Made by a program: the position numbers and the translations under genes. From Neglectibacter timonensis (GTDB taxonomy: Bacteria; Bacillota; Clostridia; Oscillospirales; Acutalibacteraceae): 64,000 bases of DNA. The DNA lies in assembly GCF_900048895.1 (NCBI RefSeq), contig NZ_LT160638.1, positions 62,001-126,000 on the forward strand. The letters run 5' to 3'. Positions 52,914 through 61,975 of this stretch are shown one piece after another. Numbering within the stretch: position 1 is the stretch's first letter; every line of letters starts with the position of its first letter. The notes below the pieces were generated by a model, which was given only the letters and a program-made list of their open reading frames with translations, was not told the origin of the DNA and did no database searches.

Positions 52914-54215
52914 TTGTTTAACACCATCAAAAACGCCTGGAAGATCCCGGACCTGCGGAAGAAGATCCTCTACACGCTGCTGATTATCATCGTGTTCCGT
53001 TTCGGTTCGGTTATTCCGGTGCCCTTCCTCGACATTTCAAAGCTTGGGGAATTGATGAGTGAGGCCGGGCAGAACTCGGCCCTGGGCTACATCAATATGC
53101 TGACAGGCGGCGCGTTTTCCTATGCCTCCCTGTTCGCTATGGGCATCACGCCTTACATCAACAGCTCCATCATTATGCAGCTGTTGACCATCGCCATTCC
53201 CCCCCTGGAGAGGCTCTCCAAGGAAGGCGAGGAAGGCCGTAAGAAGATCGCCACCATCACAAGGTATGTCACCGTTGTGCTGGGTCTGATCCAGGGTGTG
53301 GCTTACTACTTCTATCTCCGCAACTCGGGAATCACCAAGTATTCTGCGGGCGGGGCAGGCGTCTTTACGGCGTTCGTCATCGTGCTGACCTTCACGGCCG
53401 GCACCGCGCTCATCATGTGGATGGGCGAGCAGATCAACGAAAAGGGGATCGGCAACGGCATCTCCATCATCCTGCTTGCAGGTATTGTCGCAAGGCTTCC
53501 GGTTACGGTGGGCTCCCTGTGGCAGTATCTCCAGCTGGGTCAGCAGGGCCAGCCCCAGTATTTCGTACTGGTTCCGCTGTTTATCGTCCTGTTCCTCGCA
53601 GTGGTGTGGGTCATCGTTTTCATGAACGACGCCGAGCGGAGAATTCCGGTGCAGTATGCCAAGAAGGTGGTAGGCCGCAAGATGTACGGCGGCCAGAGCT
53701 CCTTCCTTCCTGTGAAGGTGGCCATGAGCGGCGTTATGCCCGTCATCTTCGCCAGCGCAATCCTATCCATTCCCCAGTTCATTCAGTTTTTTGTCAATCC
53801 CACAGGCGGCTTCTGGAAGAGCTTCTTCGACGCCTTCTCCCAGACCGGCTGGCTCTATACTCTGCTCTATTTCCTGCTGATCATCATGTTTGCATATTTC
53901 TATATGTCGATTCAGTATAATCCGCTGGAAATGGCCAATAATCTCCGCCAGAGCAACGGCACCATCCCGGGTATCCGTCCCGGCAAACCCACGGCGGACT
54001 TCATCGCAAAGATCCTTTCCAAGATTACGCTCATCGGCGCCCTGTTCCTCGCGTTCGTGGCGCTTATCCCGATCATCTACAGCAACCTGACCGGTATGCA
54101 CGGTCTGATGATGGGCGGAACCTCGGTGATCATTATCGTAGGCGTAGCGCTTGAAACTGTGAAGCAGCTGGAGTCGCAGATGATGATGCGTCATTACAAG
54201 GGCTTCCTCGATTAA
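52914..54215 (+). CDS. secY: Protein translocase subunit SecY
   Basis: Channel subunit of the SecYEG translocase in the cytoplasmic membrane. 433 residues with ten hydrophobic helices; GGAFSYASLFAMGITPYINS (plug region/TM2 surroundings) and the cytoplasmic loops with ERRIPVQYAKKVVGRKMYGG. TTG start at 52914 after GAGGTGA, immediately after rplO, so translation is coupled. 167 nt to adk. Confidence 0.98.
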   Translation: MFNTIKNAWKIPDLRKKILYTLLIIIVFRFGSVIPVPFLDISKLGELMSEAGQNSALGYINMLTGGAFSYASLFAMGITPYINSSIIMQLLTIAIPPLERLSKEGEEGRKKIATITRYVTVVLGLIQGVAYYFYLRNSGITKYSAGGAGVFTAFVIVLTFTAGTALIMWMGEQINEKGIGNGISIILLAGIVARLPVTVGSLWQYLQLGQQGQPQYFVLVPLFIVLFLAVVWVIVFMNDAERRIPVQYAKKVVGRKMYGGQSSFLPVKVAMSGVMPVIFASAILSIPQFIQFFVNPTGGFWKSFFDAFSQTGWLYTLLYFLLIIMFAYFYMSIQYNPLEMANNLRQSNGTIPGIRPGKPTADFIAKILSKITLIGALFLAFVALIPIIYSNLTGMHGLMMGGTSVIIIVGVALETVKQLESQMMMRHYKGFLD

Positions 54216-54270
54216 GCAGTTACGGGCACTGGGTCGGAACTTTCCGGCCTTTGAGAGAAGGAAAGTAGTG

Positions 54271-54292
54271 GTTTGAAAGCAAACTTTCAAAC
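54271..54292 (+). other. Perfect hairpin in the secY-adk spacer
   Basis: GTTTGAAAG-CAAA-CTTTCAAAC, 9-bp stem without T-run. Further small inverted repeats follow (GGAAC/GTTCC and TTCCGC/GCGGAA, 54320-54353). Likely an mRNA structure inside the operon, not a terminator. Confidence 0.6.
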
Positions 54293-54382
54293 AGCGTGTT
54301 GTGCTTTTCGGAACAGCGTTCCGGATTCCGCTGAGGCGGAACCGCACAATCCCGCGGTATGGAGAAAGGAAGGTGCTTTGCT

Positions 54383-55021
54383 ATGAAGCTGATTCTGTTA
54401 GGCGCCCCGGGGGCCGGGAAAGGCACCCAGGCAGAGGTAATCTGTCAAAAGAACAACATCCCTACAATTTCCACGGGGAATATTCTCCGTGAAGCGCTGA
54501 AGAGCGGCACAGAGATGGGCCTGAAGGCCAAAACCTATATGGAGAGCGGCAAGCTTGTGCCCGATGAGATCCTGATCGGTATCATCAAGGACCGTCTTTC
54601 CCAGGATGACTGCAAAAACGGTTTTATTCTCGACGGCTTTCCGAGGACCATTCCTCAGGCCGAGGCTCTGGATACGATGGGTGTAGAAATCGACGCAGTC
54701 CTCGATATCGAGGTTGCGGATGAGGATATCGTCACCCGTATGTCCGGACGCCGTGTCTGCGAAAAGTGCGGCTCCTCCTACCATGTGCTGTACAAACAGC
54801 CTTCGGTGGAAGGCAAGTGCGACATTTGCGGCGGCACCCTCGTTCAGCGCAAGGACGACCATCCCGATACAGTGAAGGAACGCCTGGAAGTGTATCACAC
54901 TCAGACGGAACCCCTCAAGGAGTTTTACAGCAAGCAGGGAAAGCTGCTTGTCGTTCACGGCCAGGAAAAGGTGGAGGATACCATCCGCCTGGTTTTGGAA
55001 GCTCTGGAGGATTTGACATGA
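54383..55021 (+). CDS. adk: Adenylate kinase, zinc-binding
   Basis: Interconverts ATP + AMP and 2 ADP. 212 residues: P-loop LLGAPGAGKGTQAE, NMP site ISTGNILREALKSGTEMG, DGFPRTIPQAEAL, and a LID domain with a Cys4 zinc site (CEKCGSS...CDICGG) typical of Gram-positives. ATG 54383 is preferred over an in-frame ATG at 54359 because GGAAAGGAAGG lies between them. TGA overlaps map by 4 nt. Confidence 0.97.
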   Translation: MKLILLGAPGAGKGTQAEVICQKNNIPTISTGNILREALKSGTEMGLKAKTYMESGKLVPDEILIGIIKDRLSQDDCKNGFILDGFPRTIPQAEALDTMGVEIDAVLDIEVADEDIVTRMSGRRVCEKCGSSYHVLYKQPSVEGKCDICGGTLVQRKDDHPDTVKERLEVYHTQTEPLKEFYSKQGKLLVVHGQEKVEDTIRLVLEALEDLT

Positions 55022-55770
55022 TCGTGCTGAAAACGAGCCGTGAGCTTTCCCTGATGCGGAAGGCCGGGAAAATCTCGCAGACAGCACTGAAGCTCGCCGG
55101 AGAGGCAGTTGAACCCGGGGTATCCACCTGGGAGATCGACAAAATCGTCCGCCAGTATATCGAGAAGATGGGCGCAGTGCCCAGCTTTCTCGGGTACGGC
55201 GGGTTTCCGGCCAGCGCATGTATCTCTGTAAACGACGTGGTCATCCACGGCATACCCTCCAAAAGCATTATTCTCAAAAAAGGCGACATCGTCGGAATCG
55301 ACATCGGCGCCTGTTATGAAGGCTTCCATGGCGACAACGCCTGGACCTTCCCCTGCGGGGAAGTGAGCGAGGAGGCCAAAGCGCTTTTGGATGCGACCGA
55401 AAAAGGACTGTTTCTCGGAATCGAGCAGGCCCGTCCCGGCAACCGGCTGGGGGATATCGGTCACGCAGTACAGGCGTATGTCGAAGCTCGCAATTACTCG
55501 GTGGTACGAGAGTTTGTCGGCCACGGAGTAGGTGCGAAGCTGCATGAAGACCCAAGCGTTCCCAATTACGGTACGCCCGGGAGGGGCGTGCGACTGCTGC
55601 CAGGCATGACCATTGCCATTGAGCCCATGGTGAACCGGGGCAAATGCGGGGTGAGAATCCTGCAGGACGGCTGGACCACGGTGACGCAGGACGGAAGCCT
55701 TTCCGCCCACTTTGAACACACGGTGGCCATTACCCCAGACGGGCCCGTCATTTTGACGCAGCTTGATTGA
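55018..55770 (+). CDS. map: Methionine aminopeptidase, type I
   Basis: Removes N-terminal Met from nascent proteins. 250 residues; GYGGFPASACISVNDVVIHG, DIVGIDIGACYEGFHGDNAW (metal Asp pair), FVGHGVGAKLHEDPSVPNYG (His) and MTIAIEPMVN (Glu). ATG overlaps the adk stop (ATGA). Confidence 0.97.
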   Translation: MIVLKTSRELSLMRKAGKISQTALKLAGEAVEPGVSTWEIDKIVRQYIEKMGAVPSFLGYGGFPASACISVNDVVIHGIPSKSIILKKGDIVGIDIGACYEGFHGDNAWTFPCGEVSEEAKALLDATEKGLFLGIEQARPGNRLGDIGHAVQAYVEARNYSVVREFVGHGVGAKLHEDPSVPNYGTPGRGVRLLPGMTIAIEPMVNRGKCGVRILQDGWTTVTQDGSLSAHFEHTVAITPDGPVILTQLD

Positions 55771-55778
55771 GGCGGCCC

Positions 55779-56030
55779 ATGGAGATCAAACGCGGACAGG
55801 TGGTCAGGTCGCTGGCAGGCCATGACAAAGGTGATTTTCAGACGGTGCTGGAACTTCTGCCGCCCTATGCGGTGGTGTGCGACGGAAAGCGCAGGAGTCT
55901 GGAGCATCCCAAGAGAAAGAAACTGCTCCACCTGGCGCCCACTGCGGCGGTGCTGCCGGAAGAGAGCCTTGAAACCAATCGACAGATACGAAGCGCACTG
56001 CGTTCCTTCCGGGAACGGGCGCAAAAGTGA
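55779..56030 (+). CDS. KOW-domain RNA-binding protein (L14e-like)
   Basis: 83 residues, basic. Begins [20 protein letters not shown], a KOW-like motif, with [20 protein letters not shown]. Proteins of this kind occur between map and infA in many Firmicutes; the function is not established but ribosome association is likely. ATG 55779 follows GAGGCGG, 8 nt after map. Confidence 0.85.
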   Translation: MEIKRGQVVRSLAGHDKGDFQTVLELLPPYAVVCDGKRRSLEHPKRKKLLHLAPTAAVLPEESLETNRQIRSALRSFRERAQK

Positions 56031-56047
56031 AGCACGGAGGTTTTTCT

Positions 56048-56266
56048 ATGTCAAAGCAGGACGTAATTGAAGTACAGGGCGTAGTGAAAGAAGCCCTTCC
56101 GAACGCGACGTTTCAGGTCGAGCTGCAGAACGGCCACACGGTTCTGGCCCATATTTCCGGGAAGCTGCGGATGAACTTCATCCGGATTCTGCCGGGAGAT
56201 AAGGTTACCATGGAGATGTCTCCCTATGACCTGACCAAGGGCCGCATCACGTGGCGTTCGAAATAA
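56048..56266 (+). CDS. infA: Translation initiation factor IF-1
   Basis: 72-residue OB-fold factor that binds the 30S A site during initiation. [40 protein letters not shown] and [12 protein letters not shown] are diagnostic. ATG 56048 follows CACGGAGG. Confidence 0.98.
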   Translation: MSKQDVIEVQGVVKEALPNATFQVELQNGHTVLAHISGKLRMNFIRILPGDKVTMEMSPYDLTKGRITWRSK

Positions 56267-56364
56267 ATGAAACCCAGTACCCGGCAGAATTGCAATTCAG
56301 AGTTCCGGTTTCTACCGGAGCCGCTCACTCCCAGCGGCCGGGCGCAAGAAAGGAATGGTCATAA

Positions 56365-56478
56365 ATGAAAGTAAGGCCTTCTGTTAAGAAGATGTGTGAG
56401 AAGTGCAAGATCATCAAACGTAAGGGCAAGGTCATGGTCATCTGTGACAACCCCAAGCATAAGCAGCGCCAGGGCTGA
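56365..56478 (+). CDS. rpmJ: 50S ribosomal protein L36
   Basis: 37 residues: [20 protein letters not shown], then [17 protein letters not shown]. Zinc ligands Cys11, Cys14, Cys27 and His32 are intact (C+ form). AAGAAAGGAATGG precedes the ATG. Standard place between infA and rpsM. Confidence 0.97.
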   Translation: MKVRPSVKKMCEKCKIIKRKGKVMVICDNPKHKQRQG

Positions 56479-56508
56479 GCCCTGCGGCGAAAACATGGAG
56501 GTATAAGA

Positions 56509-56877
56509 ATGGCTCGTATTTCCGGTATTGATTTACCCAGAGATAAGCGAATCGAGATTGCTCTTACCTATATCTACGGAATCGGACGCAAGACTGCAAG
56601 CAACATCTGCACCGAGACCGGCGTGAATCCCGACATCCGGGTGAGAGACCTCTCGGAAGACGATACAGCAAAGCTGAGAGAGTATATCGACAAGAACTGC
56701 CACGTGGAAGGCGACCTTCGCCGCGACGTTGCGTTCGACATCAAGAGACTTATCGAAATCGGCTGCTACCGCGGCATTCGCCACCGCAAGGGCCTTCCGG
56801 TAAGAGGCCAGCGTACGAAGACCAATGCAAGAACCCGCAAAGGTCCCAGAAAAACGATGGCTAACAAGAAGAAGTAA
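56509..56877 (+). CDS. rpsM: 30S ribosomal protein S13
   Basis: 30S head protein contacting the P-site tRNA and 50S. 122 residues; [40 protein letters not shown] and the basic tail [26 protein letters not shown] precedes ATG. Confidence 0.98.
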   Translation: MARISGIDLPRDKRIEIALTYIYGIGRKTASNICTETGVNPDIRVRDLSEDDTAKLREYIDKNCHVEGDLRRDVAFDIKRLIEIGCYRGIRHRKGLPVRGQRTKTNARTRKGPRKTMANKKK

Positions 56878-56891
56878 GGAGGGGTTTTTCA

Positions 56892-57293
56892 ATGGCAGCA
56901 CAGAAGAGCACAAAGGGTACGGTGCGCAGACGCCGTGAGCGCAAGAATATTGAGCGCGGCGCAGCCCATATCCAGTCTACATTCAACAATACCATCGTAA
57001 CGATCACCGATACGCAGGGCAATGCAGTGTCCTGGGCCAGCTCTGGAGAGCTGGGCTTCCGTGGGTCGAGAAAATCCACTCCCTTCGCCGCGCAGACGGC
57101 AGCCGAAACGGCAGCCCGTATCGCGATGGAGCATGGCATGAAGACCGTAGAGGTCTTCGTTAAGGGTCCGGGCGCAGGCCGTGAGGCCGCCATCCGCGCA
57201 CTGCAGGCCGCCGGTCTGGATGTGAGCATGATCAAAGACGTCACGCCCATCCCCCACAATGGATGCCGTCCTCCCAAGAGAAGACGCGTATAA
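56892..57293 (+). CDS. rpsK: 30S ribosomal protein S11
   Basis: Platform protein. 133 residues; [39 protein letters not shown] and the C-terminal [24 protein letters not shown] ribosome binding site. Confidence 0.98.
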   Translation: MAAQKSTKGTVRRRRERKNIERGAAHIQSTFNNTIVTITDTQGNAVSWASSGELGFRGSRKSTPFAAQTAAETAARIAMEHGMKTVEVFVKGPGAGREAAIRALQAAGLDVSMIKDVTPIPHNGCRPPKRRRV

Positions 57294-57321
57294 CTCAACC
57301 GATTACTAGGAGGTACCATAA

Positions 57322-57948
57322 ATGGCAAGATATACTGAAGCTGTGTGCAAGCTTTGCCGCCGCGAGGGCCAGAAGCTGTTCCTCAAGGGTGAGAGATGCT
57401 ACACAGATAAGTGCGCGATCAACCGCAGGGCATACGCTCCCGGCCAGCATGGTCAGGGCCGTAAAAAGACTTCCGAGTACGGTTTGCAGCTGCGCGCAAA
57501 GCAGATGACAAGACGCTTCTACGGCGTTCTGGAAAACCAGTTCCACCACTATTACGAGATGGCCACCACCATGCAGGGCAAGGCCGGCGACAACCTGCTG
57601 ATCCTGCTGGAGTCCCGTCTTGACAACGTGGTTTACCGCTGCGGCTGGGCCAGCTCCCGTGCGGAGGCCCGCCAGCTGGTGGTTCACGGACATTTCACCG
57701 TAAACGGCAAGAAGGTGGATATCCCCTCCTACCTGGTGAAGCCCGGCGAGACAATCGCCATTAAGGACAGCAGTCGCCAGAGCGATAAGTTCAAGGCTGT
57801 GCTGGAAGCAAACTCCGCACGTCCCGTGCCGAAGTGGCTGGATGTGGACGCCCAGAACGCGCAGGCGAAGGTTGTTGAAATGCCCACCCGTGAGGAGATC
57901 GACCTTGAGGTTGACGAAACGCTCATCGTCGAGTTGTACTCCAAGTAA
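57322..57948 (+). CDS. rpsD: 30S ribosomal protein S4
   Basis: Primary 16S rRNA binder. 208 residues with an N-terminal zinc-knuckle-like Cys pattern ([20 protein letters not shown], then DKCAINRR) and the S4 RNA-binding domain ([39 protein letters not shown]). Its presence in the alpha operon between rpsK and rpoA is normal in Clostridia. Confidence 0.98.
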   Translation: MARYTEAVCKLCRREGQKLFLKGERCYTDKCAINRRAYAPGQHGQGRKKTSEYGLQLRAKQMTRRFYGVLENQFHHYYEMATTMQGKAGDNLLILLESRLDNVVYRCGWASSRAEARQLVVHGHFTVNGKKVDIPSYLVKPGETIAIKDSSRQSDKFKAVLEANSARPVPKWLDVDAQNAQAKVVEMPTREEIDLEVDETLIVELYSK

Positions 57949-58017
57949 TGCCCTTTACTTTTTCAGGCATCCAAGACATTTTGGCAAGCTTTGTACTGTG
58001 TAAAAGGAGGATCGCGG

Positions 58018-58971
58018 ATGATTGAGATAGAGAGACCCAAAATAGAAATCGAGGAAATTTCCGAGAACGGCACTTATGGCAAGTTTGTGGTAGAGCCTTT
58101 GGAAAGGGGCTTCGGCACCACGCTGGGCAACGGGCTGAGAAGAGTTCTGCTTTCCAGTCTGCCCGGGACGGCTGTCAAATCTGTAAAGATTGACGGCGTG
58201 CTGCACGAATTTTCCACTATTCCCGGTGTCAAGGAAGACGTTACCGAGATCATACTCAACATCAAGGGTCTGGTCGCCAAGCTGCATTGCGACGGTCCGA
58301 AGACGGTTGAGATCTCCGCCGAGGGTCCCTGCAAGGTCACGGCGGAAGCCATCAAATGCGACAGTGAGGTCGAGATTCTCAACCCGGAACTGCCTATCGC
58401 CACTTTGGGCGACGGCGCCAAGCTCTATATGGAGCTCACCCTGGATAAGGGAAGGGGTTATGTTTCGAACGAGCGGAATAAGCAGAATATGGCGGAGGGC
58501 GTGATCGGAGAGATTGCGGTCGATTCAATTTACACACCTGTGCTCAAAGTCAATTTTAACGTTGAGAGCACCCGTGTCGGCCAGAGCATCGACTACGACA
58601 AGCTGACGCTCGAGGTCTGGACAAACGGTGTCATCAACGCGCAGGAGGCTGTCTCTCTTGCGGCAAAGGTTCTCACAGACCATCTGAACCTGTTCGTGGA
58701 TCTTTCCGACAAGGGAAAGAGCACGGAAATTATGGTGGAGAAGGACGAGGGCGGCAAGGAAAAGGTTCTGGAGATGACCATCGAAGAGCTGGATCTCTCG
58801 GTCCGTTCCTTCAACTGCCTGAAGCGCGCCGGGATCAACACGGTGGAAGACCTGATCAACAAGTCTGAAGAGGACATGATGAAGGTGCGCAACCTGGGCC
58901 GCAAGTCGCTGGAAGAGGTCGTATGGAAGCTGGCTTCCCTGGGCTTCAACCTGCGTAAGGAAGACGAATAA
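58018..58971 (+). CDS. rpoA: DNA-directed RNA polymerase alpha subunit
   Basis: Scaffold of RNA polymerase and target of activators. 317 residues; N-terminal dimerisation domain ([20 protein letters not shown]) and C-terminal domain ([31 protein letters not shown]) joined by an acidic linker. ATG 58018 after AAAAGGAGG; the frame is open nine codons upstream. Confidence 0.98.
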   Translation: MIEIERPKIEIEEISENGTYGKFVVEPLERGFGTTLGNGLRRVLLSSLPGTAVKSVKIDGVLHEFSTIPGVKEDVTEIILNIKGLVAKLHCDGPKTVEISAEGPCKVTAEAIKCDSEVEILNPELPIATLGDGAKLYMELTLDKGRGYVSNERNKQNMAEGVIGEIAVDSIYTPVLKVNFNVESTRVGQSIDYDKLTLEVWTNGVINAQEAVSLAAKVLTDHLNLFVDLSDKGKSTEIMVEKDEGGKEKVLEMTIEELDLSVRSFNCLKRAGINTVEDLINKSEEDMMKVRNLGRKSLEEVVWKLASLGFNLRKEDE

Positions 58972-59004
58972 TAACCTACTTTGAAACGTTAGGAGTGAAT
59001 ATCT

Positions 59005-59346
59005 ATGCCGGGAACCAGAAAACTCGGGAGAGACACTGCTCATAGAACCGCCATGCTGCGGGGCCTCGTGACGTTCTTCTTCGAGAATGGCAAGATTGAG
59101 ACCACCGTAACGCGCGCAAAAGAAGTGCGTTCGCTGGCGGAGAAGATGATCACCATCGCGAAGGAAGACAACCTGCACAACAGACGCATGGTGATGAGCT
59201 TCCTCACGAAGGAATCTGTTACCAACAAGCTGTTCAAGGAAATTGCCCCCAAGTATGCTGACCGCAACGGTGGCTATACCCGTGTGACAAAGCTCGGGCC
59301 CCGCCGCGGCGACGCCGCTGAAATGGCGATTCTCGAGCTGCTGTAA
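59005..59346 (+). CDS. rplQ: 50S ribosomal protein L17
   Basis: Last gene of the supercluster. 113 residues; [40 protein letters not shown] and [20 protein letters not shown]. Followed by a terminator at 59371. Confidence 0.98.
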   Translation: MPGTRKLGRDTAHRTAMLRGLVTFFFENGKIETTVTRAKEVRSLAEKMITIAKEDNLHNRRMVMSFLTKESVTNKLFKEIAPKYADRNGGYTRVTKLGPRRGDAAEMAILELL

Positions 59347-59370
59347 GAGTTTTTTATGATAGACAGAAAA

Positions 59371-59405
59371 GGTCCGCTGCATGATTCTGCAGCGGACCTT
59401 TTTGC
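59371..59405 (+). terminator. Rho-independent terminator of the ribosomal supercluster
   Basis: GGTCCGCTGCA/TGCAGCGGACC perfect 11-bp stem, 6-nt loop, then seven T. It begins 24 nt after the rplQ stop. Confidence 0.95.
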
Positions 59406-59477
59406 TGTCATAGTATGGGATAACTGAATCAGAACAAGCCCGCACAAAATATGTGAACCAGCCGATTGTGCGGCAGA

Positions 59478-60044
59478 TTACTCCAAATTTGTTCCGCGTA
59501 CTATTTCGGCATCGGGGAGGTTCAGAAGCTTGCTAATTTGCGCGAATGCTTCCTCGGTGCTTCCGGGATATAGCCGCAGGGCCAGGATCAGACTTTTTTC
59601 TTGCGATGTCAATTCGCCTATGATGTGGGGGTCCTTGGCCACCTTTTTACGAGGTCTCAACGAGCTTTGCCCCAGATTTTCCAGATGCTTTTCGTCAAAA
59701 AAGTCATCCATGGAAATATGATAAAACTCGGCCATACGTTTCAGCATAAATATGTTAGGCAGGGTTTTCCCAAGTTCATAATAAGTATAAGTGGAGCGTT
59801 GGATATCAAAACAGTCTGCAAGGTTCTGTTGAGATATATTGGTAAGAATCCGCAATTTTCTCATAGTGTCACACAAAATTTGCTGTTCTGCGCTTAATTG
59901 CCTGTGTTGTCTTTTCAATGCTGACATCTCCCAAGAATGAATAAGAAAAAAATGTTTCTTTTCGCTGTACCCGCGATTTTTCCATCCTTCTTCAATTTTA
60001 TAAAACAAATCAACTTCATGTAAAAATGAAAAATTAAATGACAT
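59478..60044 (-). CDS. Xre-family HTH regulator
   Basis: 188 residues. A helix-turn-helix domain lies in the middle (about 58-115: MRKLRILTNISQQNLADCFD, then IQRSTYTYYELGKTLPNIFM), preceded by about 55 residues of unknown type and followed by a C-terminal helical part ending in NLPDAEIVRG. Start at 60044 is supported by GAGGTG five bases upstream on the minus strand; an internal ATG at 59927 would give only the HTH part but has its GGGAG too close. The stretch is AT-richer than the ribosomal cluster beside it. Target unknown. Confidence 0.82.
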   Translation of the reverse strand: MSFNFSFLHEVDLFYKIEEGWKNRGYSEKKHFFLIHSWEMSALKRQHRQLSAEQQILCDTMRKLRILTNISQQNLADCFDIQRSTYTYYELGKTLPNIFMLKRMAEFYHISMDDFFDEKHLENLGQSSLRPRKKVAKDPHIIGELTSQEKSLILALRLYPGSTEEAFAQISKLLNLPDAEIVRGTNLE

Positions 60045-60115
60045 AAGACACCTCGGTCTCTACAGCATTTACACCGTATAGAGTTGCCGTTACTAGGGCT
60101 GCCACCAGAGCGCTT

Positions 60116-60526
60116 TTAGCTTTCTTGTATCTCGTCTATTTGTATACCTATCTCCGCCTGTGTCCAACAACAATATCGTTTCCATAAGTCATCAGTGTAA
60201 TTATTTTCTGCTTTGTATTTACGTATCATTTCAATTTTCTCGCTGTGCGTGATGTTTAGAAAAAAGATATGGACTATTGTATCTTTGAATTGCCTGTATT
60301 TTTCTTCTCGAGGTGGGTGTAATACAGTGTCTACATCAACTAATAGATAATCACAGATCTTCCAGATTTGCTCAATAGATACTGTTATTTCGTTTATAAC
60401 ATTTTCTATTACTTCGTCAGCCAGACCACAGCGTTGAGCAAATTCGTTAACGTTAATATGGTTTTCACGTTGAAATAACTTAACACGATATGCTAACTCA
60501 TAGTTAATTGCAAATTCGGTACTCAT
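60116..60526 (-). CDS. Small HTH-like regulatory protein
   Basis: 136 residues. The N-terminal half (about 10-66: YRVKLFQRENHINVNEFAQR, CGLADEVIENVI, IEQIWKICDYLLVD) has the pattern of a divergent Xre-type helix-turn-helix; the C-terminal part is helical and charged. GGAG precedes the ATG on the minus strand. AT-rich codon use throughout. Divergent from the regulator at 60653, from which it is separated by 126 nt. Function unknown. Confidence 0.7.
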   Translation of the reverse strand: MSTEFAINYELAYRVKLFQRENHINVNEFAQRCGLADEVIENVINEITVSIEQIWKICDYLLVDVDTVLHPPREEKYRQFKDTIVHIFFLNITHSEKIEMIRKYKAENNYTDDLWKRYCCWTQAEIGIQIDEIQES

Positions 60527-60652
60527 TATCTTATTCTCCGCAAAAATTTTGTGTATAGCGACTTCAGCATAACAGAAAATTTAATTAATCAAGATGGACA
60601 AAGTAAAAAAATAAAACTAAAATATTAACTAATAAGTTTTGGAGATGAAAGT

Positions 60653-60964
60653 ATGGCTATAGCGTTAAAAACGAAGGAGTTACGAGAAGAACAAAATATG
60701 ACGCAAATGGATTTGGCGTTAGAATTAGGACTAGGAAATACAACAATACAGCAATATGAGGCGGGCACATATGAACCTAGTCTTACAAATCTAATAAGAA
60801 TAGCTGATTTATTTGGTGTAACTGTTGACTATTTGATTGGAAGGACACCGATTCGGGGACCTGTTTACAGCGATGATGAGAAACTGGCTTACCGGTTGAG
60901 TACCTTAAAAAACGAAAAAGCAAAGAGAGCGGTTCTTTCTCTTTTGGAAGAAGTAAAAGAGTAA
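60653..60964 (+). CDS. Xre-family HTH regulator (phage-repressor type)
   Basis: 103 residues. Typical Cro/CI helix-turn-helix at the N-terminus (about 6-62: LKTKELREEQNMTQMDLALE, LGLGNTTIQQYEAGTYEPSL, NLIRIADLFGVTVDYLIGR). The short C-terminal extension (LSTLKNEKAKRAVLSLLEEV) is helical. TTTTGGAGATG lies upstream. AT-rich, unlike the flanking core genes; such repressors are common on phage and integrative elements. Confidence 0.85.
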   Translation: MAIALKTKELREEQNMTQMDLALELGLGNTTIQQYEAGTYEPSLTNLIRIADLFGVTVDYLIGRTPIRGPVYSDDEKLAYRLSTLKNEKAKRAVLSLLEEVKE

Positions 60965-60986
60965 AATGGAGCGGGTGTATTTATTA

Positions 60987-61070
60987 TTTTACTATACAAA
61001 AAACGGCGTGTCAACTGCTATAAATAATCCAAATTTTGACCATTGATGTGAGTGGGCTTTTTTACTATAC
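60987..61070 (+). repeat. Direct repeats TTTTACTATAC, possible operators
   Basis: The 11-mer TTTTACTATAC occurs at 60987-60997 and 61060-61070, in the gap between two regulator genes. The second copy overlaps the -10 box of the promoter for the downstream gene, as expected for a repressor site. A loosely related ATAGTATTATAGTA follows at 61087-61100. Confidence 0.5.
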
Positions 61071-61071
61071 T
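61043..61071 (+). promoter_or_regulatory. Promoter of the tandem-HTH regulator
   Basis: TTGATG (61043-61048), 17-nt spacer, TATACT (61066-61071), 46 nt before the start codon. Confidence 0.7.
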
Positions 61072-61117
61072 AAAGGTGCATTATGAGATAGTATTATAGT
61101 AGAAAGGTATCTTAAAT

Positions 61118-61672
61118 ATGATAAAAAATCTTCGTTATTATCGAGAATTGCATAAAATGACCAGAAAAGAATTGGCAGAGATGTTTGGGCTTACAGAGAA
61201 AAAGCTCTATTATTATGAAAGAACGACTAGTAAAAGTGAACCTAAACTTGATGTTATCACAAAGCTAGCTGATTTCTTTGGGATAACTGTTGATGAGTTG
61301 ATTGGGAGAACGGATGCTTATTCGGCAAAACCGCTGTGTTCGAAAATCGATTTGGCTAAACTCGGACAACGATTGAGAGAAAGAAGAGAAGAGTTAAACC
61401 TTTCGATGAAAGAAACGGCAGAAAGATCGGACATTACATCAGCTTATCTTTCTTTTATTGAATGTGGTAAGAAAACTCCTAATGTTGATGTTTTTGCTCG
61501 ACTGCTAAACACGTTGAATATGTCTGCTGATGCGGCCTTACTGGATTCACTTACAGCTGCACAAGATGAAAAATCCTCATATTTGCAGTATAAACTTATT
61601 GGTCTCGACCCGGAAAGGCGTCTAATGGCTCTCCGTGCATTCGAATGCTTTATAGAGGGCCTAAAGCAATAA
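61118..61672 (+). CDS. Regulator with two tandem Xre-type HTH domains
   Basis: 184 residues with two helix-turn-helix domains in one chain: the first at about 2-64 (IKNLRYYRELHKMTRKELAE, MFGLTEKKLYYYERTTSKSE, FFGITVDELIGR) and the second at about 76-145 (LGQRLRERREELNLSMKETA, ITSAYLSFIECGKKTPNVDV). A short helical C-terminus (LMALRAFECFIEGLKQ) may serve dimerisation. GTAGAAAGG precedes ATG. AT-rich. The two domains could bind two half-sites from a monomer. Target unknown. Confidence 0.85.
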   Translation: MIKNLRYYRELHKMTRKELAEMFGLTEKKLYYYERTTSKSEPKLDVITKLADFFGITVDELIGRTDAYSAKPLCSKIDLAKLGQRLRERREELNLSMKETAERSDITSAYLSFIECGKKTPNVDVFARLLNTLNMSADAALLDSLTAAQDEKSSYLQYKLIGLDPERRLMALRAFECFIEGLKQ

Positions 61673-61756
61673 ATGATCTCTTGAAATATAGGGGCCTTTT
61701 AAACAATGTATCCAATATGGTAAAATTTTTAAAAGAAGCGGATGACTAAACGATAA

Positions 61757-61791
61757 AGAACCACCGGCTTTTATACCGGTGGTTCTCTTCT
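61757..61791 (+). terminator. Rho-independent terminator of the regulator islet
   Basis: AGAACCACCGG/CCGGTGGTTCT perfect 11-bp stem with 8-nt loop and CTTCTT tail. On the minus strand it also ends in TTTATCG, so it may act both ways. Confidence 0.8.
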
Positions 61792-61975
61792 TGCCACTTA
61801 TGAAAATATAGCTTTCATGCGGCTTTGCCGTGCTCGCGCAGAAGAAACAAGGGTTCCCTGCACTTCCTGCGAAAAAGACATTTTCACTTCCTGCGTCTTT
61901 CTGTCATGGTTTTTTTCAAGCGCCCAGCTGGATTTCGTAAAAAGCATGAAAACATTTCTTTTGAGGCGGACAGAC

